A DNA stretch of 64,000 bases. Origin: Metridium senile. Taxonomy: Eukaryota > Cnidaria > Anthozoa > Actiniaria > Metridiidae. Within the stretch, counting starts at the first letter, position 1. Every line of letters begins with the position of its first letter. The notes beneath the pieces were generated by a model, which saw only the letters and a list, made by a program, of their open reading frames with translations, was not told where the DNA came from and searched no databases. The translations under genes and the position numbers were made by a program. Shown piece after piece: positions 32,069-44,472 of the stretch. The stretch is from positions 8,032,954 through 8,096,953 of the forward strand of contig OX459097.1 in assembly GCA_949775045.1 (NCBI GenBank). The letters run 5' to 3'.

Positions 32069-33915
32069 ATAAAAAGACTTTCGAACTGCTTCCGATACAT
32101 TCGAAATGATCCTACCGGAACAAAACTAGCGTCCTTTGTTGTCAAAGAAAACGCCCGGGTGACGTCATTGGATGTGACGTCAAAGTATTAAGGTTCAAGA
32201 CATTTGGTCAGAGTTGCTACATCATTTCAAGGATGTAATATTTATAAAATGATACTGATATAAGATGTTTTTTTATTCTTTTGATGTAGAGCAATTATTT
32301 GTATTAGTAATCATTAAATTTTTAGTTCTATTTCATTATTATAATATTCTATTATTATTATTTTGTTCATTATTTTTTTTATATGAATTCTTCATTACAT
32401 ATTACCGTCATCAACGTCTTTTTATCAGATTTCGTATCACCATAATTTTGGCTGTTAGTGTAATATATTAATTCATATAAATAGCGATTAATAGTGATTA
32501 TAATTGGTGTTGGTTTTCGTTATCCAAATTATCATATTTGTCAATTTTCATTTCTATGACATTATTGCTATTATTTAAATTTAGTTTTTTTATTATTTCA
32601 TATGATCATCATAAGATTATCATTTCGTGTTAATAGGCCTAATCGGAGTTAGCATGTACGATTTCACCAAATTCAAAACCTCTGTGAATAAGATCTTGTT
32701 TTCTACTGAAAAAAATGTACGTGATCTGAATCGAAATTCAACTGAAAGACAAATAAACTTATTCCCAAAATATCTACATTGAGTGGAAACTCACGTAGCA
32801 GCTCATTATAATTAGCCAAATAGGCTTATTATTAATTAATATTTTTAACTGATATTAATTAATAATATTGGAGCAGTCATTAACTTGTGAATACTTTTTG
32901 GTGAATTGCACTTTAATGAAACTTATTTCCATTGTGTTCTTTTGTTGTTATTTGAATGTCACGCTAATGCACTTTGTTGCAGAGATTAATAAAAACAACT
33001 TTAAATTTTATAGATTATTTTCAAGTTAATTTTTTCAATTATCATCATCATCATCATTCGGTAACTATGTAACTCTATAATTTATAATTGCTCGTGTTTG
33101 TGCTCTGTATTGTTGATTCCTTTTTTTACAGAATTTATTTTTAGAGTATATATTTAAAGAAAAAACAAGAGTTTCAGCAATTCCTTAGTTATTCTAATTA
33201 TTGCTTTTCGTCTATGCTAATCTATAAGGCTTTTGTTAAAAAGTGCAAGCCACCTTACTTTTTTGAACTATAATTTTTGTTGCATGCTCAAAACTCAGCT
33301 TAAAACTTATTGATTTAACTGATATTTTTCTTAGTTTTAAATTGTTTTATACTTTTTGATTACAGCGCCTAGAACAGTGATGAATAGGCAATTTATAAGT
33401 ATATATTATTATTGACAATGACAATGACAATTATGTTATTTTCACCTTATAATTTACAAATTATTAAACATATTATTAATTATCCTTATATGGAGGTGAG
33501 AGCCAACTGAGGTAACTATAGGAAGGTAAACATATTTTACGTAATCTTTTACGTCAACACAACTGAACAGCGCCACCCCCGCAGCATTGTGGATCTTTTG
33601 TTCCGTCTCCTATTTACTCAAATTAAATAATATTAAAATATCTGCTAGGAAATGCGTCAATAGCAAAAAAGAATAAAATATGAATTATAAGTTATATCAA
33701 TATAAGTTTAATTAATAATAACAAGGAACTACATTGCGAAACTAACAAAAGGACACACGACACACCCTTACAACATGCAGTTCCGGAAAGTAAAGATTGC
33801 TTAACTTTTCAACATATGCATATATGCTATAATATACATGGACAATTCACGAACGTTTCTATCGTATTATAATATCTTTATCGATGTTTTATGTTAGTTT
33901 TTCCTCTTTCCATAG

Positions 33916-34187
33916 GTGTTTGTCAGGATCTACTATCCTTCGACCGATCCTCGAAATATCCATTACTATAGGCAACCAGGTTGTTCTTCCTTTAGCCCGA
34001 TTACGGTATAAGGTTCACGCTTCCCGGTCTTTTGGAAACGGCACGTGGATTGGATCGGAAATCTCATTTTTAAAAATAAATCACTACGAAAGTGTCGCCG
34101 TTCAAATGTGCATAAAAGCAAGTTTGCAGCCATGGGTTCTCTAGACATTCTTACGAAGGCACTAGTGAGGAAGAAGCCAGTGTATAC
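33916..34187 (+). pseudogene. exon-like ORF upstream of gene copy 4, with stop
   Basis: GTATAC is GTATAA here, placing TAA in frame near 34010. The donor is displaced by a TATAC insertion (GTGTATACGTAAGAG). Confidence 0.4.
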
Positions 34188-34244
34188 GTAAGAGACAGAC
34201 AATATCAAAAATAATTTACCAACCAATTTGAAAGAAGAGCAGCT

Positions 34245-34919
34245 ATGGTAAAACATTTGGTAAGTTATTATTTGTGTTTCTTTTTATGAGAGATTTTAAG
34301 AACTTAAAATATTGGCTACTGAGCTGTTACGAGAACTGATTTGCGACTGCAAACCGAACCGCTATTGCTCCGGCGAGAATTCACCGAGTAAGAACGATTC
34401 GTAACCGATAAAACCTTCGCCAATTCGAGTGTCGCCGAATGCTCCCCGACATGAAACCGAATGGCGACAGTTCTGTCGACTCTTTGTCGCTGAACACTCG
34501 GCTTTAAGCGTGTTTTGCGTAGCAATTTCAATTACTTTACAAATGTTTTCAATTACTTTAAATCGTCATCATCTTTGTTAACACCAGCATTAATGTCGTA
34601 ACTATCGTTGTAAACACCATCGTAGTCAACACCATCAGTACCACTGTGTATACTCATGTTCTAATTCTACTGTTTCTAGATCCTTTCAAGCTGTATTATA
34701 CTTTTATTACAAGTCCATTGCATGTTATCGTTACCAACGTTATGTCCAAACAACCCCTGCGTGAATTCAACAATATTCAACGCGACACTAAAACAGTTTG
34801 AATACAAGTACAACATTATGGCGACCAATTGCAAGAGCAAAACCAAACCAGGGAACTGTGAACCTATTAAGGTGCCAGCAACAGGCAGAACAATATGCTG
34901 TCTATGTAGTGGAAGCTAA
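34245..34919 (+). CDS. secreted cysteine-rich peptide, array copy 4 (type A, lost Cys49, 84 aa)
   Basis: Exon 1 is 34245-34259, the intron is 420 bp, and exon 2 is 34680-34919. The reading frame and CCLCSGS tail are intact, but TGC is TAC at residue 49 (E-Y-K-Y-N), removing the first cysteine of the C-x6-C pair found in all other copies and in the outlying gene. N64 replaces Y before C65. With nine rather than ten cysteines in the precursor, one disulfide partner is probably missing, so the product may be misfolded, dimeric or nonfunctional. Gene structure and flanks are otherwise like copy 1. Confidence 0.75.
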
Positions 34920-35025
34920 CAACTCATTATGCGGGCTTCCTGTGGAATAATCTATGTTCTCCAAAAGAAAAATCTACTCAGTGTGCAAGAACAAGCTCCG
35001 GTTCTTAGAAATAGTGTCATCTTAA

Positions 35026-35208
35026 TTAAGCCTGGTTCACACGGCAGCATAATCATAGTCATAATCATAAGCAAAGTCATAAGAAATGGAGAAGTTTCTA
35101 TTTTCTTATGATTATGACTATGACGTTAAGTCGCACGTGTGAACCGTACAATCTTAGTCGTAAACGTGGTTATGATTATGATTACGACTCAGTGTGAACC
35201 AGGCTTAA
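35026..35208. mobile_element. TTAA MITE, unit 4
   Basis: Full copy with doubled TTAATTAA at the left; one end substitution (CACACGGCAGC). Confidence 0.8.
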
Positions 35209-35331
35209 AGGTTAAACGATAATATGGTACAACCTCTATAATCCGACCATTTCAAAAAGGTTCGCTTCTCAGAGGTTTGACTGTATTCGATAATATTTTA
35301 GGGGGTTATCCGCTGACCATGACAACATGTT

Positions 35332-35674
35332 TTAGTTTGAGTGATGACTCGTACTCAGTTTCAAACGGCCCTTTTCAAATGGTAGTTTTTGAGACTGGGT
35401 ACTAGATACTATGCAGCGTTTTAGCCATAATTTTAGTACATCTATTTCTAGCATTTCAAAGTCAATTTTAAGCCCAAAGTAAGGAATCGCGGGCTCAAGT
35501 TGTGATAGAATAGTTTGCTTCATTATTTCCGACGCCATGCTGTAAAGTAATCAAGCCTTCAGGTCAGACCGTTGATGGCGTGGGAAATTCAAGTTGTAAA
35601 CTATTTCAAGCACCCAAAGAATAATAGGTTCATTAATAGGCTGAGTTATGTATGATATATTATTATTTAAAAGA
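35332..35674 (-). pseudogene. conserved antisense ORF, unit 4, with nonsense change
   Basis: TGG (K-A-W) is TGA here, so the frame is interrupted about 5 codons before M-A-S-E. This is direct evidence that the ORF is not required in this unit. Confidence 0.45.
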
Positions 35675-35874
35675 CTACAAAGTATTTATAACAACTAGTA
35701 TTATATTAATGCAGTATGGTGTGAGCTGTGCTCAAGAAAGAAAATGTCTATTGTTAGTTTCGCTGACTGAGCATATATTTATAAGTTACATATTGTAAGC
35801 AACTAGTATATAGGATCAACAATTTGAGAGCCTTTTTGGTAATAAAAAGACCTTATGATAATGTTTATGTCAGT

Positions 35875-36165
35875 TTGAAGAAGAGCGAGCGCCCGAGTGG
35901 TTATGGGTTAGCAAAGGGAGCCCAGTTAAGTAACAAACGCGGTAAGGCTCTAACACAGGAATCCCAATAGCAAACGCACTAATATTTAGCGTCGTTAGTC
36001 TCCCAGGAGGTCGACGATGTGTTCTTACCCCTTCTCTCTCTCTCTCTCCACCACTGTCCGTTTTAAGGGTATTTAAAGCTACTCACAGCTACACAGAATG
36101 GAAAAAGTCGAATAAAGGGTAAGGGCACTGAGGAGCAAACTCGGGTCCTAGTTATCAGCTAAAAA
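35875..36165 (-). mobile_element. SINE remnant, unit 4/5 junction
   Basis: As at 22670, with a longer (TC)n stretch at about 36030. Confidence 0.55.
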
Positions 36166-37133
36166 GACACGGAATTCTCAGTTAACAGTTAATATCTTAG
36201 CCGTTTCTCAGTTAACAGTGATCTCCATTCAGACCCTGATAGACAAAATGATCCATTGATTCGTTAGAGGTTTCATTGCGATGGTCTGTAAAGTAAAGTT
36301 AGTAAAATTAAGTTAAATTAGACATCTTTTTTTAATCAAAGTTCAAGCCTTTGAAGCGGAAATATCCACGAAGTGTTCTATTGGTTCATTAGGTTTTATT
36401 GCGGTGGACAAGTCTTTTCACTTCCTTGTAACGTAAAGTCACGCAACCGTATAATAAAAGCGTGTTGCGCTATGCTTGAATCGTCAAATTATAACAGTTA
36501 CGGATCCGTTAGAGCGTGTTGTATCGTCTACATAGGATTATGTAATCAGAGTTACGGTTCCCTAAACGGAACATAATTATCCGCTGACATAATTTGCAGT
36601 GTATAGGATAAGCAAAAGCGCTTTAGGTTCTCAGGTCTGTGATTTCCAAAGAAGAGGGTCCTGAAGGGGTAAAATGGGAGCTGAGATTGGCCATTTTTGA
36701 CTGGGAATGATGCACTGGGACTGGAATTTACAAATAAAAGAACGTTAGAAAATGGGAATGGGATTGAAAACTTGAGCAAAACTGATGATTATGGGATTTT
36801 ACTGATGGGATTAAGTAATTTTTTAATGGGATTTGTTCCAAATATAAACTGGGAAATGGTATTCGAACCCCCCCCCCCCCCCCCCCCCCCCCCCGTCCCC
36901 CCTCAAACGACCTCAAAGAGACTGGCAACACAATATATTCGGTGGATCGGTTCTAAATGTATTACTGAGACCATAAAGAGTTACAACCATGGGATAATAC
37001 TAACGGATCTGTCAGCAGCGATTTGCGTTTTCTTTACGTGTTTTCTTTACGTGTTTTCTTTACGTGTTTTCTTTACGTTGTTGAACTGACGAAAAAAAAA
37101 CCCCACAGATTCACCCTCGGGCCCTCTGGAACC

Positions 37134-37412
37134 TAGCCTGCGTAAACAGACCCTTATTAGCGCTCGAAACGTCTCCCGCTAACAAGGGTCTGCGCGCCGA
37201 GAGCAGAAATTCCATACTGATGACGTTCTTTGACCCAGATCGGGTCAAAAGCTCTGATTGGACAATTTTGTTAAATTGACACCTCATTTGCTTATCAAGA
37301 GTGGTTTTGCTACTTTGACTGAAATCTAAACTCAGACAACACTTCTATAGTAATATTTATTTATTGGCGGGAGTCGTTTCGAGCGCTAATATGGGTCTGT
37401 TTACGCAGGCTA
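37134..37412. mobile_element. MULE-like MITE, unit 5
   Basis: Same insertion, same TCTGGAACC duplications as 17445-17723, carried by the segmental copy rather than inserted independently. Confidence 0.85.
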
Positions 37413-37586
37413 TCTGGAACCCATTAGGAAAAAGGACATCCCATGACGACAACTAGGACATCCCATGACGACAACTAGGACATCCCATGACGACAACTAG
37501 CGATTAAACAAGCGGGAAGTTCAACATAAATGTATTAACCTATTCATGAAATATTTTTGCTATTTGGAACTTGTTCGCAATTTTTT

Positions 37587-38021
37587 TGGAGTCGCGAGAT
37601 ATCCGTTCGCTGTGCCTCAAATATACAATAATAAAAACTTTTTTTGACGTAGATAGTTGTGTATAACTGTTTTCTAGTTTGTGGCCGAGTTTTAGCTCAA
37701 TTAGAGCGATTTTGACGAAAATACCCCATGAAAATCGCTCTAATTGAGCTAAAACTCGGTCACAGACTAGAAAACAGTTATCTCAAATATACAATAATAA
37801 AAACTTTTTTTGACGTAGATAGTTGTGTATAACTGTTTTCTAGTTTGTGGCCGAGTTTTAGCTCAATTAGAGCGATTTTGACGAAAATACCCCATCAAAA
37901 TCGCTCTAATTGAGCTAAAACTCGGTCACAGACTAGAAAACAGTTATACACAACTATCTACGTCAAAAAAGTATTTATTATTGTATATTTGAGGCACAGC
38001 GAAAGGATATTTCGCAACTCC
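37587..38021. mobile_element. hairpin MITE, doubled copy, unit 5
   Basis: Counterpart of 17899-18332, including the truncated inner copy. Confidence 0.8.
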
Positions 38022-38510
38022 ATACATTTACTGTAAAAGATCACAAGTGATGAGCTTGGGCTCCCTGTGGTTAAATCGCTTGTAACATCTTCTTGTTTCT
38101 TTGATATAAGAATATTTTTTCACCATTTTTTCCTAATCGAACGAAACTTCCAAAAGTCTAATCATTATAGTTTTCTGTTGTTTCAAAACTATAAGTTCAT
38201 TTACTTGAGTCCCCGGGAACTGAGTGCGAATCGAAAAACCGTGGGCACCGAGAAATATTGATCGTTCGTCTCTAACTACACTAAGTCTTATTAATTAATA
38301 TTATATTAATATTGCCTATTGTTTGCACTCTAGTTTGTGCGAAGTGCTTTACTTTTTAAGGTAGTAGAAAAAAATTTAAAAAATCGTCGGCTTTTAAGTT
38401 TGCACGTTTTTCATCGGACTTAGGACCGAATAGAGTGTCTATTTTGGATATTCCGATCCAATTCCGTGCAAGTATAAGAGGAACTATTTCTTCATCCACC
38501 GACAGGCACA

Positions 38511-38567
38511 ATGGCCAGGAAATCGAACGAGGAACAATTTTCAAACTACTGCTGTTTTTTTAAATAA
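38511..38567 (+). CDS. mini-ORF, unit 5 (MARKSNEEQ..., 18 aa)
   Basis: Identical to unit 2, as expected from the segmental copy. Confidence 0.3.
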   Translation: MARKSNEEQFSNYCCFFK

Positions 38568-40421
38568 ATAAAAAGACTTTCGAACTGTTTCCTATGCATT
38601 CGAAATGATCCTATCCGAGAAAAACTAGCGTCCTTTGTCGTCAAAGAAAACAGCCGGTAGACGTCATTGTGACGTCAAAGTAGTAAGGTTCAAGACATTT
38701 GGTCGGAGTTGCTACATCATTTCAAGATGTAATCATTTATAAAATGATACTTATATAAGTTGTATTTTTATTCTTTTGAAGTAGTGCAATTATTTGTATT
38801 AGTAATCATTAAATTTGTAGTTCTATTACATTATTATAATATTCTATTATTATTATGTTGTTCATTATTTTTTTATATGAATTCTTCAGTACATATTACC
38901 GTCATCGACGTCCTTTTATCAGATTTCGTATCACCATTATTTTGGCTGTTAGTGTAATATATTAATTCATATAAATAGCGATTATTAGTGATTATAATTG
39001 GTGTTGGTTTTCGTTATCCAAATTATCATTTTTGTCAATTTTCATTTCTATGACATTATTGCTATTATTTAAATTTAGTTTTTTTTATTATTTCATATGA
39101 TCATCATAAGATTATCATTTCGTATTGATAGGCCTAATCGGAGTTAGCATGTACGATTTCACCAAATTCAAAACCTCTGTAAATAAGATCTTGTTTTCTA
39201 CTGAAAGAAATGTACGTGATCTGAATCGAAATACAACTGAAAGACAAATAAACTTATTCCCAAAATATCTACATTGAGTTGAAACTTACGTAGCAGCTCA
39301 TTATAATTAGCCAAATAGGTTTATTATTAATTAATATTTTTAACAAATATTAGTTAATAATATTGGAGTAGTTCTCATTAACTTGTGAATACTTTTTGGT
39401 GAATTGCACTTTAATGAAACTTATTTCCATTGTGTTCTTTTGTTGTTATTTGAATGTCACGCTAATGCACTTTGTTGCAGAGATTAATAAAAACAACTTT
39501 AAATTTTATAGATTATTTTCAAGTTAATTTTTTCAATTATCATCATCATCATCATTAATTCGGTAACTATGTAACTCTATAATTTATAATTGCTCGTGTT
39601 TGTGCTCTGTATTGTTGATTCCTTTTTTTACAGAATTTATTTTTAGAGTATATATTTAAAGAAAAAACAAGAGTTTCAGCAATTCCTTAGTTATTCAAAT
39701 TATCGCTTTTCGTCTGTGCTAATCTCTAAGGCTTTTGTTAAAAAGTGCAAGCCACCTTACTTTTTTGAACTATAATTTTTGTTGCATGCTCAAAACTCAG
39801 CTTAAAACTTATTGATTTAACTGATATTTTTCTTAGTTTTAAATTGTTTTATACTTTTTGATTACAGCGCCTAGAACAGTGATGAATAGGCAATTTATAA
39901 GTATATATTATTATTGACAATGACAATAACAATTTTGTTATTTTCACCTTATAATTTACAAATTATTAAACATATTATTAATTATCCTTATATGGAGGTG
40001 AGAGCCAACTGAGGTAACTATATGAAGCTAAACATATTTTACGTAATCTTTTACGTCAACACAACTGAACAGCGCCACCCCCGCAGCATTGTGGATCTTT
40101 TGTTCCGTCTCCTATTTACTAAAATTAAATAATATTAAAATATCTGCTAGGAAATGGGTCAATAGCAAAAAAGAATAAAATATGAATTATAAGTTATATC
40201 AATATAAGTTTAATTAATAATAACAAGGAACTACATTGCGAAACTAACAAAAGGACACACGACACACCCTTACAACATGCAGTTCCAGAAAGTAAAGATT
40301 GCTTAACTTTTCAACATATGCATAATTATATGCTATAATATACATGGACAATTCACGAACGTTTCTATCCTATTATAATTTCTTTATCGATGTTTTATGT
40401 TATTTTTTCCTCTTTCCATAG

Positions 40422-40684
40422 GTGTTTGTCAGGATCTACTTTCCTTCGACCGTTCCTCGAAATATCCATTACTATAGGCAACCAGGTTGTTCTTCCTTTA
40501 GCCCGATTACGGTATACGGTTACTTCCCGGTCTTTTGGAAACGGTACGTGGATTGGATCGGAAATCTCATTTTTAAAAATACATCACTACGAAAGTGTCG
40601 CCGTTCAAATGTGCATAAAAGCAAGTTTGCGGCCATGGGTTCTCTAGACATTCTTACGAAGACACTAGTGAGGAAGAAGCCAGT
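40422..40684 (+). pseudogene. exon-like ORF upstream of gene copy 5
   Basis: Open to the donor at 40685; V replaces D in S-T-V-P-R. Confidence 0.35.
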
Positions 40685-40741
40685 GTAAGAGACAGACAAT
40701 ATCAAGAATAATTTACCAACCAATTTGAAAGCAGATCAGCT

Positions 40742-41770
40742 ATGGTAAAACATTTGGTAAAACATTTAATTGGTAAGTTATTTTTTGTGTTTCTTTTTAT
40801 GAGAGATTTTATGAACTTAAAATATTGGCTACTGAGCTGTTACGAGAACTGATTTGCGACTTCAAACCGAATCGCTATTGCTCCGGCGAGAATTCACCGA
40901 GTAAGAACGATTCGTAACCACACTCGTAACCAATGAAATCTTCGCCAATTCGAGTGTTGCCAAATGCTCCCCGACATGTAACCGAATGGCGACGGTTGTG
41001 TCGACTCTTTGTCGCTGAACACTCGGCTTTAAGCGTGTTTTCCGTAGCACTTTCAATTACTTTTGATTGCAATTTTTTTAAATTACTTTAAATCGTCATC
41101 ATCTTTGTTAACACCAGCATCAATGTCGTAACTATCGTTGTCAACACCATCGTAGTCATCATCATCATTGTAATCACCATCAATCAGTGTCGTAATAATC
41201 GTTGTCGACACCATCGTAGTCATCATCATCGTACTAAGTATCATCATCCAAATCACCACTATCATCAGTCACCATTTTGATCGTCATCATCACCTCTAAC
41301 ATAATTCAAAACATTATCATCCGTTAGTCTCCTTCGTAGCCGCGTTTTACACTACATCATCAACAACATATATACTATAGTGGTACCTCTATTAAGCGGT
41401 CACCCTCGGGACTTTCCAAAGTGGCCGCTTACTAGAGGGTGGCCGCTTAATAGAGGGTGACCGCTTAATGGGTGACCGCTTAATAGAGGTACCACTGTAT
41501 ATACTCATGTTCTAATTCTACTGTTTCTAGATCCTTTCTAGCTGTATTATCGTTCTATTACAAGTCCATTGCATCTTATCGTCACCAAAGATAAAGTTAT
41601 CTCCAGACAACAAGCACCCCTGTGTGAATTCAATAATACGCAACGCGGCGAAACAACAGCTAGAATACAAGTGCAACCTTATGGCATCCAATTGCAAGAG
41701 CCCAAACAAGCCAGGGTACTGTGAACCTCATAAAGATCAAGGAATAACAACTAGCTGTGGTTGTCAATGA
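40742..41770 (+). pseudogene. cysteine-rich peptide gene, array copy 5 (type B, exon 1 disrupted)
   Basis: A partial duplication in exon 1 gives ATG-GTA-AAA-CAT-TTG, then GTAAAACATTTAATTG before the usual donor GTAAGTT at 40773. Splicing there makes exon 1 31 nt, shifts phase, and meets TAG four codons later (D-P-F-stop). Only a weaker GTAAAAC donor at 40757 would restore MVKHL. Exon 2 (41531-41770) is a complete type B frame: signal core ILSSCIIVLLQVHC, cysteines 19, 36, 53, 60, 69, 81, 83, tail T-S-C-G-C-Q. The sequon is lost (N-S-I for N-S-T) and H34 replaces N. The intron is 758 bp to the usual donor. I call it a probable pseudogene, unless the alternative donor is used. Confidence 0.6.
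41380..41494. mobile_element. intronic MITE, GTGGTACCTCTATTAA ends, copy 5
   Basis: Like 28489-28604, with three to four 18-bp units between the arms. Confidence 0.75.
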
Positions 41771-41865
41771 TTATGCGGGCTTCCTGTGGAACAATCTATG
41801 CTCTTCAAAAGAAAAATCTACTCAGTCTGCAAGAACAAGCTCCGGTTCTTAGAAATAGTGTCATC

Positions 41866-42048
41866 TTAAGCCTGGTTCACACGGCATCATAATCATAGTC
41901 ATAATCATAAGCACAGCCATAAGAAATGGACAAGTTTCCATTTTCTTATGATTTTGACTATGACGTTATGTCGCACGTGTGAACCGTACAATCTTAGTCG
42001 TAAACGTGGTTATGATTATGATTATGAGGCCGTGTGAACCAGGTTTAA
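41866..42048. mobile_element. TTAA MITE, unit 5
   Basis: Single TTAA at left; right end AACCAGGTTTAA (C to T). Confidence 0.8.
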
Positions 42049-42171
42049 AGGTTAAATGATAATATGGTACAACCTCTATAATCCGACCATTTTAAAAAGG
42101 TTCGCTTATCAGAGGTTTGACTGTATTCGATAATATTTTAGGGGGTTATCCGCTGACTATGACAACATGTG

Positions 42172-42476
42172 TTAGTTTGAGTGATGATTCGTACTCAGTT
42201 TCAAACGGCCCTTTTCGAATGGTGGTTTTTGAAACTGGGTACTAGATACTACGCGGCCGTTTAGCCATAATTTTAGTACATCCATTTCTAGCATTTCAAA
42301 GTCAATTTTAAGCCCAAAGTAAGGAATCGCGGGCTCAAGTTGTGATAGAATAGATTGCTTCATTATTTCCGACGCCATGCTGTAAAGTAACCAAGCCTTC
42401 AGGTCAGACCGTTGATGGCGTGGGAAATTCAAGTTGTAAACTATTTCAAGCAACCAAAGAATAGTAGGTTCATTAA
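42172..42476 (-). pseudogene. conserved antisense ORF, unit 5, cut by LINE insertion
   Basis: Open, with N-G-R for K-R-R, but separated from its upstream part by the insertion at 42477. Confidence 0.35.
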
Positions 42477-42761
42477 AACATGCCATTAAGGAATGGAACA
42501 CTCTAAGTGAGGCTGTTAAACAATCCTCAAAAATTAACCAACTTAAGTCTTTTTTCTAAACCAACTATTTAACTGTTTATTTAATATTTACATTTTTGCA
42601 TTATTGTTTTGTTCTCACTTTGTATCGATAATTTGCCTTCTTCATTTTAACTACGTCATATGGTATATATAATTAGTTTACAGGACCTTCTTGAAAATCA
42701 CTAATGTGAAGGAGCATCCTGTTAAAATATCATTAAATAAATAAATAAATAAATAAAATAA
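42477..42761 (+). mobile_element. 5'-truncated CR1/L2-like LINE 3' end
   Basis: The plus strand reads A-I-K-E-W-N-T-L-S-E-A-V-K-Q-S-S-K, later N-Q-L-K-S-F-F then TAA. This W-N-x-L ... L-K-x-F ending is typical of reverse-transcriptase ORF C-termini of CR1/L2/jockey-like LINEs. A short 3' UTR and an (AAAT)n tail follow, and ATTAA duplications (42472-42476, 42762-42766) flank it. Unique to unit 5. Confidence 0.8.
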
Positions 42762-42766
42762 ATTAA

Positions 42767-43290
42767 TAGGCTGAGTTATGTATGATATATTATTATTTAA
42801 AAGACTACAAAGTATTTATAACAACTAGTATTATATTAATGCAGTATGGTGTGAGCTGTGCTCAAGAAAGAAAATGTCTATCGTTAGTTTCGCTGACTGA
42901 GTATATATTTATAAGTTACATATTGTAAGCAACTAGTATATAGGATCAACAATTTGAGAGCCTTTTTGGTAATAAAAAGACCTTATGATAATGTTTGTGT
43001 CAGTTTGGAGAAGAGCGAGCGCCCGAGTGGTTATGGGTTAGCAAAGGGAGCCCAGTTAAGTAACAAATGCGGTAAGGCTCTAACACAGGAAGCCCAATAG
43101 AAAACGCACTAATATTTAGCGTCGTTAGTCTCCCAGGAGGGCGACGGTGTGATCTTACCCCTCTCTCTCTCTCCACCACTGTCCGTTTTACGGGTATTTA
43201 AAGCTACTCACAGCTACACAGAATGGAAAAAGTCGAATAAAGGGTAAGTGCACTGAGGAGGAAACTCGGTACCTAGTATCCTAAAAAGAC
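42767..43290 (-). mobile_element. right part of unit 5, with SINE remnant
   Basis: 42767-43000 is the common unit sequence after the LINE. The SINE remnant (about 43010-43290) has GAGGGCGACGGTGTGATC and CTCTCTCTCTCCACCACTG. Confidence 0.5.
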
Positions 43291-44248
43291 ACGGAATTCT
43301 CAGTTAACAGTTAATTTTTTAGCCGTTTCTCAGTTAACAGTAGTGAACTTCATTCAGACCCTGATAGACAAAATGATCCATTGATTCGTTAGAGGTTTCA
43401 TTGCGATGGTCTGTAAAGTAAAGTTAGTAAAATTAAGTTAAATTAGACATCTTTTTTTAATTAAAGTTCAAGTCTTTGAAGCGGAAATATCCACGAAGTG
43501 TTCTATTGGTTCATTAGGTTTCATTGCGATGGACAGGTCTTTCCACTTCCTTGTAACGTAAAGTCACGCAACCGTATAATAAAAGCGTGTTGCGCTATGC
43601 TTGAATCGTCAAATTATAACAGTTACGGATCCGTTAGAGCGTGTTGCAGTTTTGCGTGTTTTGGATGAGTGAACGCTATTCCGTCTACACAGGATTATGT
43701 AATCAGAGTTACGGTTCCCTAAACGGAACGGATATTGACTGTTGACGTAATTTGCAGTGTGTAGGATAAGCAAAAGCGCTTTAGGTTCTCAGGTCTGTGA
43801 TTTCCAAAGAACACTCGCAACACAATATATTCGGTGGATCGGTTCTACATGTATTACTGAGAGCATAAAGAGTTACAATCATGGGATAATACTAACGGAT
43901 TTGCCAGCAGCATCTTGCGTTTTCTTTACGTGTTTTCTTTACGTGTTTTCTTTACGTGTTTTCTTTACGTGTTTTCTTTACGTGTTTTCCTTATGTGTTT
44001 TCTTTACGTGTTTTCTTTACGCTTTTGAACGTAGAGAAAAACCCACAGATTCACCCTCGGGCCCTCTGGAACCCATTAGGAAAAAGGACATACAATGACG
44101 ACAACTAGATTCACCCTCGGGCCCTCTGGAACCCATTAGGAAACAGGACATCCCATGACAACAACTAGCGATGAAACAAGCGGGAAGTGCAACATAAATC
44201 TATTAACCTATTTATGAAATATTTTTGCTATTTGGAAGTGTTCGCAAT

Positions 44249-44461
44249 TTTTTTGGAGTCGTGAGATATCCGTTCGCTGTGCCTCAAATATACAATAATA
44301 AAAACTTTTTTTTGGACCTAGATAGTTGTGTATAACTGTTTTCTAGTTTGTGGCCGAGTTTTAGCTCAATTAGAGCGATTTTGACGAAAATACGCTCTAA
44401 TTGAGCTAAAACTCGGTCACAGACTAGAAAACAGTTATACACAACTATCTACGTCAAAAAG
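44249..44461. mobile_element. hairpin MITE, unit 6 first copy
   Basis: The loop is shortened (ACGAAAATACGCTCTAATTG), so the arms nearly abut. The right outer arm is truncated as in unit 4. Confidence 0.75.
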
Positions 44462-44472
44462 ATAGTCAACTT

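Larger units (their letters stand above)
36353..39765. repeat. segmental copy of 16665-20065
   Basis: About 3.4 kb nearly identical to unit 2. I see about four substitutions (for example at 37968, 38224 and 38350), one extra C in the poly-C tract, and a 12-bp difference at 38058 (GGGCTCCCTGTG present here, absent at 18365). It includes the MULE-like MITE, the doubled hairpin and the mini-ORF. Confidence 0.9.
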
